Source: JAIEPW01 sp964471915 (GTDB lineage: Bacteria > Acidobacteriota > Terriglobia > Bryobacterales > Bryobacteraceae). From it: a DNA stretch of 64,000 nucleotides. Positions within the stretch are counted from its first letter, which is position 1. Each line of letters begins with the position of its first letter. Location: NCBI GenBank assembly GCA_964471915.1, contig CAYYID010000017.1, forward strand, positions 30,410-94,409, read 5' to 3'. Shown piece by piece: positions 41,399 to 49,701 of this stretch. The notes beneath the pieces are model-generated. The model made no database searches. It was not told where the DNA came from and saw only the letters and a program-made list of their open reading frames with translations. The position numbers were made by a program, and so were the translations under genes.

Positions 41399-42091
41399 AT
41401 GCGTGTCAGAATTCCACCCGCTCCGGCGGCCCGGCTTCGCGCCGGCCTCCGCATCGCGCGGTATCTGAGCCTGGCCTCCGGCGCGGTGCTCGCCGGCTGG
41501 CCGCTCTACGTGACCGCCGAGTCGGCGTTTGCGCAGTGGTCGGGAGAAAGGGTTTTGGCCCAGCAGCGCCAGGTTTCCCGCAATCCGGTCTCCACGAACG
41601 CTCGCGAGACCATCGTCACCCCGCGCGCCCCAGTGCCTGCCGGAGCGCACCCGCGCAAGCACGGCAGTGTGCTCGGCAGGTTCGAAATCCCCCGGCTGCA
41701 GCTTTCCTACATCCTGCTCGAAGGCACCGACGACCGGACGCTGGACCGGAGCATCGGGCACATTGAAGGCACGGGTTTGCCCGGCCAGACCGGCAACATC
41801 GGCATTGCCGGACACCGCAATACGCACTTTCGCAAGTTGGAGTGGATCCGGCGGGGCGACGAGATTCTGCTGCGCGGTCCGGACAGAGTCGACCGCTATG
41901 AGGTGGAATGGGTGCGCCTCTTCGATCCGAACGGTCTTGAGGTGCTCGACCCTCAACATGGTCCGGCGATCACTTTGGTGACCTGTTTTCCTTTTGAGTA
42001 CGTGGGCGCGGCGCCCCTGCGCTTCGTGGTCCGCGCGCTGCCCGACGCCGAAACGAAGGCGCGGCTGGACGCCGCCGCCAAAGCAGATTAG
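41399..42091 (+). CDS. class D-like sortase
   Basis: A 230-residue cysteine transpeptidase anchored by an N-terminal helix (LSLASGAVLAGWPLYV). The catalytic residues are His139 (GHRNTH), Cys196 (TLVTCFP) and Arg208 (LRFVV), the H-C-R triad of sortases. It should cut LPxTx tails and join the protein to an amine acceptor. In Gram-negative-type bacteria the acceptor is largely unknown. GAGGAC lies 3 nt before the ATG. The gene is the first of a six-gene run with gaps of 16 nt or less. Confidence 0.93.
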   Translation: MRVRIPPAPAARLRAGLRIARYLSLASGAVLAGWPLYVTAESAFAQWSGERVLAQQRQVSRNPVSTNARETIVTPRAPVPAGAHPRKHGSVLGRFEIPRLQLSYILLEGTDDRTLDRSIGHIEGTGLPGQTGNIGIAGHRNTHFRKLEWIRRGDEILLRGPDRVDRYEVEWVRLFDPNGLEVLDPQHGPAITLVTCFPFEYVGAAPLRFVVRALPDAETKARLDAAAKAD

Positions 42092-42097
42092 GTATCC

Positions 42098-43078
42098 ATG
42101 CAACCTTCCCCCGCAACGCTCGGCCTGCTCGGATTGGTCGGAATGTTCGGAATGCCCGGCGCCGGCCTGGCCCAGACGGCTCCGCCCAAGCCGCTTCCCG
42201 CCGACGACACGCACCTGATCTCCATCGATGTGCGCCGGGTTGTCCTCTACGCCACGGTGCGCGAGGGCAAGGCGCGGTTTGTCGGCGACCTGGAGAAGCA
42301 ACACTTCACGATCCTGGAGGATGGGGTGCCGCAGCCGATCCTCAGCTTCGGCCGGGAGGACGTTCCGGTGGCCGTCGGACTTCTGGTGGACAACAGCGGC
42401 AGCATGATGAACAAGCGGGATCAGGTGGTGGCCGCCGCCAAGGCGTTCGTCGGCGCCAGCAACCGGAACGACGAAATGTTCGTGCTCCACTTCAACGAGC
42501 AACTGACCTGGGGGCTGCCCGCGGACACCGCCTTCACCGGCGACCGGAACCTCCTCGGCGAGGCGCTGGACAAGATGAACCTGGACGGGAAGACGGCGCT
42601 CTACGACGCGATCCATGAAGGGCTGGCGCGGCTCGAAACCTCGAAGCTCACGAAGAAGGCCCTGATCGTCATCAGTGACGGCGGCGACAACTTCAGCAAG
42701 AAAAAGAGCGCCGACGTGGTCCGCGCGGCCGACCTCTCGGGCGCGCTTTTTTACGCGATCGGCATCTACGATCCCATGGATGGTGATGCCGACCCCGCGG
42801 TGCTGAAGCGGCTGGCGCAGAGCACCGGGGGCGAGGCCTACTTTCCGAAAGACCTGGCGGAAGTGACGCCGCTCTGCGAGTCCATCGCGCGGGATCTGCG
42901 GAATCAGTATCTGCTCTCGTACGCTCCGCCCGAGAAGTCCGCCAAGGGCGACTACCGCCGCGTGCAGTTGAAGGTGAAGGATCCGCAGAAGCGGCAGTTG
43001 ATCGTGCGCACGCGCACCGGATACTACACGAAGCCGGCGCCTAAACCCCCGGCGGCCAGACCCGAGGTGAAGCGATGA
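42098..43078 (+). CDS. VWFA-related acidobacterial secreted protein
   Basis: A 326-residue exported protein with a von Willebrand factor A domain. The MIDAS metal motif is VDNSGSMMNK, and further MIDAS residues are in DGKTALYDAI and VISDGGDN. The N-terminal segment (VRRVVLYATVREGKARFVGDL) matches the acidobacterial VWFA-related family. It probably binds a protein or surface partner through the metal. It starts 6 nt after the sortase stop and its own stop overlaps the next start (ATGA). Confidence 0.92.
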   Translation: MQPSPATLGLLGLVGMFGMPGAGLAQTAPPKPLPADDTHLISIDVRRVVLYATVREGKARFVGDLEKQHFTILEDGVPQPILSFGREDVPVAVGLLVDNSGSMMNKRDQVVAAAKAFVGASNRNDEMFVLHFNEQLTWGLPADTAFTGDRNLLGEALDKMNLDGKTALYDAIHEGLARLETSKLTKKALIVISDGGDNFSKKKSADVVRAADLSGALFYAIGIYDPMDGDADPAVLKRLAQSTGGEAYFPKDLAEVTPLCESIARDLRNQYLLSYAPPEKSAKGDYRRVQLKVKDPQKRQLIVRTRTGYYTKPAPKPPAARPEVKR

Positions 43079-43884
43079 TGAGCAGGCGGCAGCACCTGCT
43101 GGCGCTGGGCGGCGCGGCGGCGGCCGGCGCCGCCGCCCCCACGGATTTCTCGAAGTACACCGACGCGCAGAAGGAAGTCTTCCTTGCGAGCGCGCGCGTG
43201 GTGTCGGCCCGGGAGGTCGGGCACGGCGTCACCAGGCCTGTGCGCGTCGAGATGGAACTGGGCGGCGTGCGGCACTCGGCCAAGATCCAGACGGTGGAAA
43301 AAGACCTGCCCGATTTCTTCCCCGAGAACGGACCGCCGGTGCCGATGCGCGACTCGTGGCGCTTCAATATCGCCGCCTACCGCCTGGACCGCCTGCTCGG
43401 CCTGAACATGGTGGTGGTGGTAGTGCCGCGGCGCTACCAGGGCAAGCCGGCCGCCTTCTCCTGGTGGGCCGACGACGTGATGTTCGAAGAGATCGACCGG
43501 CTCAACGCGGAGAAGCCGCCGCCGGATCCGGAGGACTTCGAACGGCAACGCGCGCTGGGCTGCGTGTTCGACGAACTTATCATCAACATCGACCGCAACC
43601 TGAGCAACCTGCTGATCACCAAGTCCTGGCGGCTGGTGCTGATCGATCATTCCCGCACGTTTACGCCGTACCCGGGGATCCGCAACCGGGCCAAGCTGAC
43701 GCGTTGCAGCCGCACGCTGTTCGAGAAGATGAAGGCGCTCGACGCCGCCGTGGTGACGCGCGCCGTAGGTCCGCACCTGACGCCCGCGGAGGTCCGCGCC
43801 CTGTTCGGCCGGCGCGACCGGATCGTCGAGCACTTCGCACGGGAGGCCCAGGCGAAAGGTGAGTCGCAAGTCTTCTTCGCCTGA
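43075..43884 (+). CDS. exported PI3K/HipA-like atypical kinase-fold protein
   Basis: A 269-residue protein with a twin-arginine signal (MMSRRQHLLALGGAAAAGA). It has marks of an atypical kinase fold: a lysine-bearing strand (VRHSAKIQTVEKD), FNIAAYRLDRLLGL (the alpha-C-like helix), the catalytic-loop-like IDRNLSNLLIT near residue 172 and the metal-loop-like LVLIDHSR near residue 188. The order of these matches PI3/4-kinase and HipA-type proteins. ATP in the periplasm is scarce, so the phosphate donor would need another source. Kinase activity is inferred. It overlaps the VWA gene by 4 nt. Confidence 0.75.
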   Translation: MMSRRQHLLALGGAAAAGAAAPTDFSKYTDAQKEVFLASARVVSAREVGHGVTRPVRVEMELGGVRHSAKIQTVEKDLPDFFPENGPPVPMRDSWRFNIAAYRLDRLLGLNMVVVVVPRRYQGKPAAFSWWADDVMFEEIDRLNAEKPPPDPEDFERQRALGCVFDELIINIDRNLSNLLITKSWRLVLIDHSRTFTPYPGIRNRAKLTRCSRTLFEKMKALDAAVVTRAVGPHLTPAEVRALFGRRDRIVEHFAREAQAKGESQVFFA

Positions 43885-44599
43885 GGGCGGGCCGTCCCGG
43901 CGGGCGCTGCTGGCCATGGCGGGCGCGGCGCTGCGCCCCGCCCGCGCCCAGGAATTGCGACGCCTGACGCCGCGGCCGGCCGCGCCGCGCGACCCCGCGC
44001 TCACCGCTTTCCTGGAGCGGTTGGGGAACATCGCCAGCCGCCGCGACCACCGGGCGTTGCTGGCTCTCATGGCGGCGGACTTCCGCGTGGAATTCGATGC
44101 CGGCAAGGGGCCGGCCGCGTTTCGCGCTTATTGGAAGCCGGAGTCGCCGGGCAGTCCGGTCTGGGAGGTCCTCGCCCGGCTGCTGGAACTCGGCGGCGAT
44201 CTGTACTCCGAGCAGCTTTTTGCGGCCCCGTACATTTTCGTGCATTTCCCGATCGATCTGGACCTGCTGGGGCACGTGGTCGCGACGCGTCCGGACGCGC
44301 CGGTGCGGGCGGAACCCGCGGTCCAGGCGCCGAAGATCGGCGAGCTGGACCACGCGATTGTCGCGCTGCGGCAGCCGCTACGGCCGCCCGTGCGGCACCG
44401 CGCCGCGGAGTTTCTGGAAGTCCAGCACCCGGAAGCGGGACGCGGTTGGGTAGCGGCGGCGGATGTTTACTCTCCTGCCGCGCACCGCATGTTCCTGGAA
44501 AAGGAGCGTTCGCAGTGGCGCTGGATCAGCCTGGCGGCGGCGACACTCGGTGAGCCGCCGGACCTGATCCGGATGCGCAAAGCCGGGGTGAGTCTTTGA
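43859..44599 (+). CDS. Tat-exported SH3-like domain protein
   Basis: A 246-residue protein with a twin-arginine signal (SRRALLAMAGAALRPARA), an N-terminal helical domain (ALTAFLERLGNIASRRDHRA) and a C-terminal bacterial SH3-like domain (VVATRPDAPVRAEPAVQAP ... GRGWVAAADVYSP). SH3b domains usually bind the cell wall. Start is a GTG at 43859, overlapping the kinase-like gene by 26 nt. It ends in a 4-nt overlap with the phosphatase gene. Confidence 0.8.
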   Translation: MSRKSSSPEGGPSRRALLAMAGAALRPARAQELRRLTPRPAAPRDPALTAFLERLGNIASRRDHRALLALMAADFRVEFDAGKGPAAFRAYWKPESPGSPVWEVLARLLELGGDLYSEQLFAAPYIFVHFPIDLDLLGHVVATRPDAPVRAEPAVQAPKIGELDHAIVALRQPLRPPVRHRAAEFLEVQHPEAGRGWVAAADVYSPAAHRMFLEKERSQWRWISLAAATLGEPPDLIRMRKAGVSL

Positions 44600-45714
44600 G
44601 GCTCAGCCGGCGGAACCTGCTAGGGGGCGCGGCGACGCTGGCCGCCACGACGCCGGTGCGCGCCGACTGGCCGCAAGTGTCCCGGGTGGTGGCGGTGGGG
44701 GATGTCCACGGGGATAAGGACGCCCTCGCCGCCGTGCTGCGCATGGCCGGGCTGGTGGATGGCAACGAGCGGTGGACGGGCGGCGCGGCCCACCTGGTGC
44801 AGGTGGGCGATGTGCCGTCGCGCGGTCCCCAGACGCGGCGGGCGCTGGATCTGCTGATGCGTCTGGAGCAGGAGGCCGCCGCCGCGGGCGGACGGGTCCA
44901 CGCGCTGATCGGCAACCACGACGCCGGCGCGATCTATGGGGACCTGCGCAGCGTTCTGCCGGAAGAGTACGGTGAATTCCGCGAGGCCGGCTCCGCCGCT
45001 GCGCTGGAGCAGGCCTGGCGGGAGGAGGCGCGCGCGCTGCAGCGCGCGGGCCGCTATCCCGCGGATGCGGCCGAACAGGAGAAACGGCGGCGCGCCTGGC
45101 TGGAGAGCCGCCCGCCGGGTTTCGTGGAACACCGCCGGGCGTTCGCCCCGTCCGGCCCCTACGGCTCCTGGATCCGGCGCCATAACGCGGTGGTGCGCAT
45201 CGGGCGGACGCTCTTCCTCCACGGGGGCATCTCGCCCGAGTATGTGCGGCGCACCCGCGACGAACTGAACGACACCATCCGGCGCGAACTCGCCGAGCCG
45301 GAGCGGCTGCTGCCGGGCACGGCGAGCGCCATTGCCGGACCGCTGTGGTACCGGGGGTTCGCCGAGGCCGAGCCGCCCAGCCTGCGGGATCACGTCGCGG
45401 AGGTCCTCTCGCGGCACGGCGTCGACCGCATCGTCATCGGCCACACCGTCACGCGCTGCGCCATCGTTCCGCGGTTCGGCAGCCGCGTGGTCAATGTCGA
45501 CCTCGGCCTCTCCCGGTTCTACGGACGGCCGCCCGCCTGCCTGGTGCTCGAAGGCGGCGCCGCCTTCGTCCTGCACAACGGCGCGCGCGTGGCGCTGCCG
45601 GGGCCCGGGCGGGCCGACTTCCTCGCCTACGCCGCCGCGGTGGCGGCAGCGGATCCGGACGCCGCCGCCGGCGACCGCTTGCGCCGGCAGGCGGACGCGA
45701 ACGAGCGGCTATAG
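44596..45714 (+). CDS. Tat-exported metallophosphoesterase, Shewanella-like (Shelph) phosphatase type
   Basis: A 372-residue PPP-superfamily phosphatase. After the twin-arginine signal (LSRRNLLGGAATLAA) it has GDVHGD (35-40), GDVPSRG (71-77), GNHD with the following GDLRSVLPEEYGEF, and GHTVTR, the two-metal site. GNHD then GDLR..Y is specific to Shewanella-like protein phosphatases. It should remove phosphate from Ser/Thr or Tyr in exported proteins or from small esters. Start is a TTG overlapping the previous stop. Position beside a kinase-like gene suggests opposing activities. Confidence 0.88.
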   Translation: MRLSRRNLLGGAATLAATTPVRADWPQVSRVVAVGDVHGDKDALAAVLRMAGLVDGNERWTGGAAHLVQVGDVPSRGPQTRRALDLLMRLEQEAAAAGGRVHALIGNHDAGAIYGDLRSVLPEEYGEFREAGSAAALEQAWREEARALQRAGRYPADAAEQEKRRRAWLESRPPGFVEHRRAFAPSGPYGSWIRRHNAVVRIGRTLFLHGGISPEYVRRTRDELNDTIRRELAEPERLLPGTASAIAGPLWYRGFAEAEPPSLRDHVAEVLSRHGVDRIVIGHTVTRCAIVPRFGSRVVNVDLGLSRFYGRPPACLVLEGGAAFVLHNGARVALPGPGRADFLAYAAAVAAADPDAAAGDRLRRQADANERL

Positions 45715-45730
45715 TGGAGTACCCAAGGCC

Positions 45731-47854
45731 ATGACCTTCACCCAAAAAGTGCTGACCGGGCTGGTGGCGGGCGTGGCCTGCGGCGTGTTCTTCGGGGAGC
45801 GGGTGAAGCCGCTCGAGGCGTTCGCCAACGGCTACGTGAAGCTGCTGCAGATGACGGTGCTGCCTTACGTGGTGCTATCCATCACCAGCAGCCTCGGGTC
45901 CCTGGACGCCGCCCAGGCGCGCCGGCTCGGCCTGCGGGTGGGCGCGGTGATCGCGGGGCTCTGGGGCGTGGCCATCGGCTTCGCCCTGCTGATCCCGTTG
46001 AGCTTTCCGGCATCGGAGAACGCTTCGTTCTTCAGCACGGCGCAGGTGCAGCCGCGCCCGCCTTTCAACTTCGTCGACCTGTACATCCCGTCGAACCCGT
46101 TCCATTCGCTGGCGAACAACGTCGTCCCCGCCATTGTGCTGTTCTCGGTGATCCTGGGCGTCTCGCTGATGAACGTGCCGCGCAAGCCGCAACTGCTCGA
46201 AGTGCTGCGCGCGGCCACCGAGACGATTTCGCGGGCCACGAAGTTTATTGTCCGCCTCACGCCGTACGGGATCTTCGCGATCGCCGCGCATGCTTCCGGC
46301 ACGCTCTCGCTCGACCAGTTGGGGCGGATCCAGATCTACCTGATCGCCTACATCGCGGTCGCGCTGCTGCTGGCCCTCTGGGTGTTGCCCGGCCTGGTCG
46401 CCGCGCTGACGCCGGTGCCGGTACGCGAGATCTTCGCCGCCAACCGCAACGCGCTGGTGACGGCTTTTGTCGCGGCCGACGTCTTCATCATCCTGCCGTC
46501 GCTGATGGACAGTTGTGTCGAACTGCTGCGGCGCAACGGCGCCGCCGAAGGCGACCAGGCCGAGGTGCCGGAAGTCATCATTCCGGCCTCGTTCAATTTC
46601 CCGCACAGCGGCAAGCTGCTCTCGCTGTCGTTTATCCTTTTCGCCGCGTGGTTCGCGGACGCCGCGCTCGGCTGGGCGGAGTATCCCCAACTGGCCGGCG
46701 CCGGGCTGCTGAGCATCTTCGGCAGCCTCAACTCGGCGGTTCCCTTCCTGCTGGACCTGTTTCGCATTCCCGCCGACACCTTCCAGTTGTACCTGGCCAC
46801 CGGCGTGTTGAACGCGCGCTTCGGTTCGCTGCTGGCGGCCGTGCACCTGATCTCGGTGGCGTTGCTCGGCGCGGCGGCGCTGGCCGGCACCCTGCGCTTT
46901 AACAAGGCGCGGGTGATGCGCTACCTGGCGATTACGGCGGTCCTCACCGCGGGAACGATCGGCGGCCTGCGCTTCACCTTCGCGACGGTGCTCAATACGC
47001 GCTTCGACGGCGCGGCCGTCCTGTCGCGGATGACCCCCTTGACCGGACACCCGGAGGCGGTGGTGGTCCAGGACCGGCCGCCGGCGGCCCCTGGGCGGGT
47101 TTACGACCGGATCCTCGCCCGGCGGATTCTCCGGGTGGGTGTTTTCCCGGAGCGCATGCCGTTCGCGTTCCGGAACCCCCAGGGCCACCTGGTTGGTTTC
47201 GAGATCGAGGCCGCGCACCAGCTGGCGCGGGACCTTGGCGTGGCGCCGCGCTTTGTCGAACTCACGGTGGACACGTACGCCGCGGCCCTGGCGGACGGTT
47301 CCTGCGACATCGTGATGTCGGGGGTCCCCGTCACCCCCCTGCGGGCCGGCCAGGCTCTGTTTTCCCGGTCGTATCTCGATCAGATTCTCGGTTTCGCCGT
47401 CCAGGACTACCGCCGCGAAGAGTTCGCCACCTGGCAGCAGGTGCGCGAGGCGGGCAGGCTGCGCATCGCGGCCCTGAACCTGCCGCATTACCTGGGCATT
47501 CTCCGGACCTTGTTGCCGGAGGCGGACCTGGTGCCGGTGGCGATCGACCGCCAGAAACTCGATCCCACCGAAGGGTTCGACGCATATGCGCTGCCGGCCG
47601 AGGTGGGGGCCGTGCGCACGCTGCTGCACCCGCAATACTCGATCGTCGTTCCCGCCGGCGCGCTGGTGAAGATCCCCACCGCCTACGCCGTCGCGGAACG
47701 CGATGAGCACTGGGCGTCCGTGGTGAACGCCTGGATCGAGGTGTCGGTGAAGGACGGCACGTTCGAGCGCCTGCACGCGCATTGGGTGCTGGGACAGTCC
47801 GCGCAGCCGCGGGTTCGCCGGATGTCCCTCCTGGATTACCTGCGCCGGCCGTGA
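45731..47854 (+). CDS. dicarboxylate/amino-acid:cation symporter fused to a periplasmic binding protein
   Basis: A 707-residue fusion. Residues 1-410 are a SDF/DAACS symporter (KLLQMTVLPYVVLSITSSLG and GSLNSAVPFLLDLFRIPAD match the family's conserved loops). After an extra helix, residues 463-695 are a family-3 solute-binding domain (RRILRVGVFPERMPFAF, LVGFEIEAAHQLARDL, DIVMSGVPVTPLRA). Binding proteins normally serve ABC transporters, so fusion to a secondary symporter is striking. The ATG at 45731 has AAGG nearby and follows the phosphatase gene by 16 nt; TATAGT (45710-45715) may add a promoter. Confidence 0.9.
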   Translation: MTFTQKVLTGLVAGVACGVFFGERVKPLEAFANGYVKLLQMTVLPYVVLSITSSLGSLDAAQARRLGLRVGAVIAGLWGVAIGFALLIPLSFPASENASFFSTAQVQPRPPFNFVDLYIPSNPFHSLANNVVPAIVLFSVILGVSLMNVPRKPQLLEVLRAATETISRATKFIVRLTPYGIFAIAAHASGTLSLDQLGRIQIYLIAYIAVALLLALWVLPGLVAALTPVPVREIFAANRNALVTAFVAADVFIILPSLMDSCVELLRRNGAAEGDQAEVPEVIIPASFNFPHSGKLLSLSFILFAAWFADAALGWAEYPQLAGAGLLSIFGSLNSAVPFLLDLFRIPADTFQLYLATGVLNARFGSLLAAVHLISVALLGAAALAGTLRFNKARVMRYLAITAVLTAGTIGGLRFTFATVLNTRFDGAAVLSRMTPLTGHPEAVVVQDRPPAAPGRVYDRILARRILRVGVFPERMPFAFRNPQGHLVGFEIEAAHQLARDLGVAPRFVELTVDTYAAALADGSCDIVMSGVPVTPLRAGQALFSRSYLDQILGFAVQDYRREEFATWQQVREAGRLRIAALNLPHYLGILRTLLPEADLVPVAIDRQKLDPTEGFDAYALPAEVGAVRTLLHPQYSIVVPAGALVKIPTAYAVAERDEHWASVVNAWIEVSVKDGTFERLHAHWVLGQSAQPRVRRMSLLDYLRRP

Positions 47855-47858
47855 CCGC

Positions 47859-47900
47859 TGCCGAAACCGGATAGACGAGTACGGGCTTTTGCGTGAGTCT
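47859..47900 (+). promoter_or_regulatory. box-type promoter: perfect box plus -10
   Basis: TGCCGAAACCGGATAG (47859-47874), identical to the box at 55133. After 20 nt comes GAGTCT (47895-47900), a weak -10, six nt before the ATG at 47907, so this transcript may also be leaderless. Confidence 0.55.
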
Positions 47901-47906
47901 AAGGAC

Positions 47907-48557
47907 ATGCTCCTGCGCAATGTCTCCCTGGGCCTAATGGCCGTCCTCGCGCTCGCGGTTGCCGGCTGCGGTTCCAAGACCACGGAAACCAAGTCGGCGG
48001 AGAGCAAGCCTGCCGCGCCGGCGGAAGCTCCCACCGCTCCCACCCATGTGGTGGCGGGCGAAGTCCGGACGGTCGATCCCTCCGGCAAGCGGCTGACGGT
48101 CGCGACTCCGGACGGCAAGCAGCACGAAATTCAGATCGAAGACCATACCTCTACGCAGTCCTTGAAGCACGGCGCCGAGGAGATGGGCAAAGGTGCGGCA
48201 GAGCTGGCGAAAGCGTCCGGCGACAAGCTGAAGCAGGGCGCCCAGGTGGTGGTGCGCTACAGCGAGAAGGAAGGGCGTCTCATCGGCCACGAAGTGCACC
48301 ACGCGGCGGACGTCACCGTCCAGAAGACAGAAGTGGTGGTGCAGAAGGTAGAGGACGGCGGCCGCAAGGTGGTGGTGAAGACCAAGGACGGCGCCGAGCA
48401 GGTCTATGAGGTGAGCAAGAAGACCACCCTGGCCGCGGGAGACAAGATCGTCGAGGTGGGAGAGGCGGCGGGCCAGAAGATGGAACAAGGCGCCAAGGCC
48501 ACTATCCACTGGACGGAAGACGCTGGCCGCAAGATCGCACACCTGTTCCACAAGTAA
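47907..48557 (+). CDS. lipoprotein of unknown function
   Basis: A 216-residue lipoprotein (AVAGC). It has a beta-rich domain with GEVRTVDPSGKRLTVATPDGK, then repeated Lys/Glu/Val-rich segments (QKTEVVVQKVEDGG, KVVVKTKDGAEQV). The repeats look like paired strands of an OB-like barrel and are not a known domain. The ATG at 47907 has AAGGAC directly upstream. Confidence 0.8.
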   Translation: MLLRNVSLGLMAVLALAVAGCGSKTTETKSAESKPAAPAEAPTAPTHVVAGEVRTVDPSGKRLTVATPDGKQHEIQIEDHTSTQSLKHGAEEMGKGAAELAKASGDKLKQGAQVVVRYSEKEGRLIGHEVHHAADVTVQKTEVVVQKVEDGGRKVVVKTKDGAEQVYEVSKKTTLAAGDKIVEVGEAAGQKMEQGAKATIHWTEDAGRKIAHLFHK

Positions 48558-48639
48558 GGGTGTCAAGCACCCGCACGCCGGCGGCTCGGGGCGCTGCCGG
48601 GTGGCCCTTGGGGCGACCCGGCGACACGCCCTCCTGCGA

Positions 48640-49485
48640 TTATCGACGCTTCGCAGTATCCGACGGGCGTTCGCCGAAACGCTCGAAGTAGTAGCTCGAG
48701 AACCGGCCTAAGTGATTGAATCCGTGTCGCAGAGCGATCTCCGTAACGGTTTCCGTTCGCCCGGGCTTCAGGAGTTCCTCGCGGACCTTGGCGAGCCGCA
48801 GATGGCGGAGGTAGCGCATCGGCGACTCACCGCGGTGCTTGCGGAAACCGTCATTGAGGGTTCGCGCACTGACGCCAAGGTCGGTGGCCATTGCGCCGGC
48901 GTCCACCGGTTCGGCCACCCGGCGGTGCATCCACTCCTCGGCAAGTTGCACATAACGGGGGGCTTTGGTCCGGGACTGGCCGCGACCGGTTTCGGCATCG
49001 AGGATCGCCCTTACCAGCACCGTTTGCAGGATCTCGCCGACGGGCTCTTCGATCGGCCGGCCCCCGCGCAGGATGCGCTCGGCCTGCCGGACACACTCGA
49101 ACAGGAGTTGGGCGGCTGGAGAATCCGGCGCGAGGTTCAGGCAGCTCGCGGCCCCCGCACTTTCCTGCAGCCGGTTGCCCGGGATCCACAGGCACAGGAC
49201 GCTGCCCCGTTCGGGGGCGGTCAGCACGAGATCGGTCGCTGCGGCGCGGAAGTCCAACTGCCGGCTCGCGATCTCACGGGAATCCGCCCCAGCCTCGATG
49301 CGAATCGAGCCGGATAGCGCCGCTGTGAGGAAGAACCCGGAATCCCGCAGCCGCGGCACGCGGAGCCGGCATCGCGGACCGACCTCGATTCGGAATGCCG
49401 CGAGAGGTCCGACCGGAATGCTCGAAGCCACTTCTTCGAGGGCTCGCGTTCGCCGGGGTATTAGCGGAACAAATGAGGGAATCAA
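48640..49485 (-). CDS. AraC-family transcriptional regulator
   Basis: A 281-residue regulator. The N-terminal 170 residues are a cupin-like sensing domain with no recognised ligand (AFRIEVGPRCRLRVPRLRDSG). The C-terminal AraC domain has two helix-turn-helices: DAGAMATDLGVSARTLNDGFRKHRGESPM and EIALRHGFNHLGRFSSYYFERFGERPS. The start is a TTG at 49485 with GGAG seven nt upstream. It faces away from the hybrid sensor gene at 49702. It is one candidate for the regulator that binds the 16-nt boxes, but there is no direct evidence. Confidence 0.88.
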   Translation of the reverse strand: MIPSFVPLIPRRTRALEEVASSIPVGPLAAFRIEVGPRCRLRVPRLRDSGFFLTAALSGSIRIEAGADSREIASRQLDFRAAATDLVLTAPERGSVLCLWIPGNRLQESAGAASCLNLAPDSPAAQLLFECVRQAERILRGGRPIEEPVGEILQTVLVRAILDAETGRGQSRTKAPRYVQLAEEWMHRRVAEPVDAGAMATDLGVSARTLNDGFRKHRGESPMRYLRHLRLAKVREELLKPGRTETVTEIALRHGFNHLGRFSSYYFERFGERPSDTAKRR

Positions 49486-49701
49486 GGAGCACTCCGGCCA
49501 ATGATTTTCGGCTCAGGGACGCCTCGTAATCTCGTCCCAGTCCAGTCTCCCCGAATTCCGGAATCCGGGCCGGCCGATTCCTTGGCCCGGCGTAACCAAC
49601 CCTGGGCGTTCCGTCACATCGCGACATAAAGAGTTCGTTTTGATAGGCTTGAGAGCACTTGTCCGGTTCCGGCGAGAAACTTTGCGAATTTCGTACATAT
49701 A

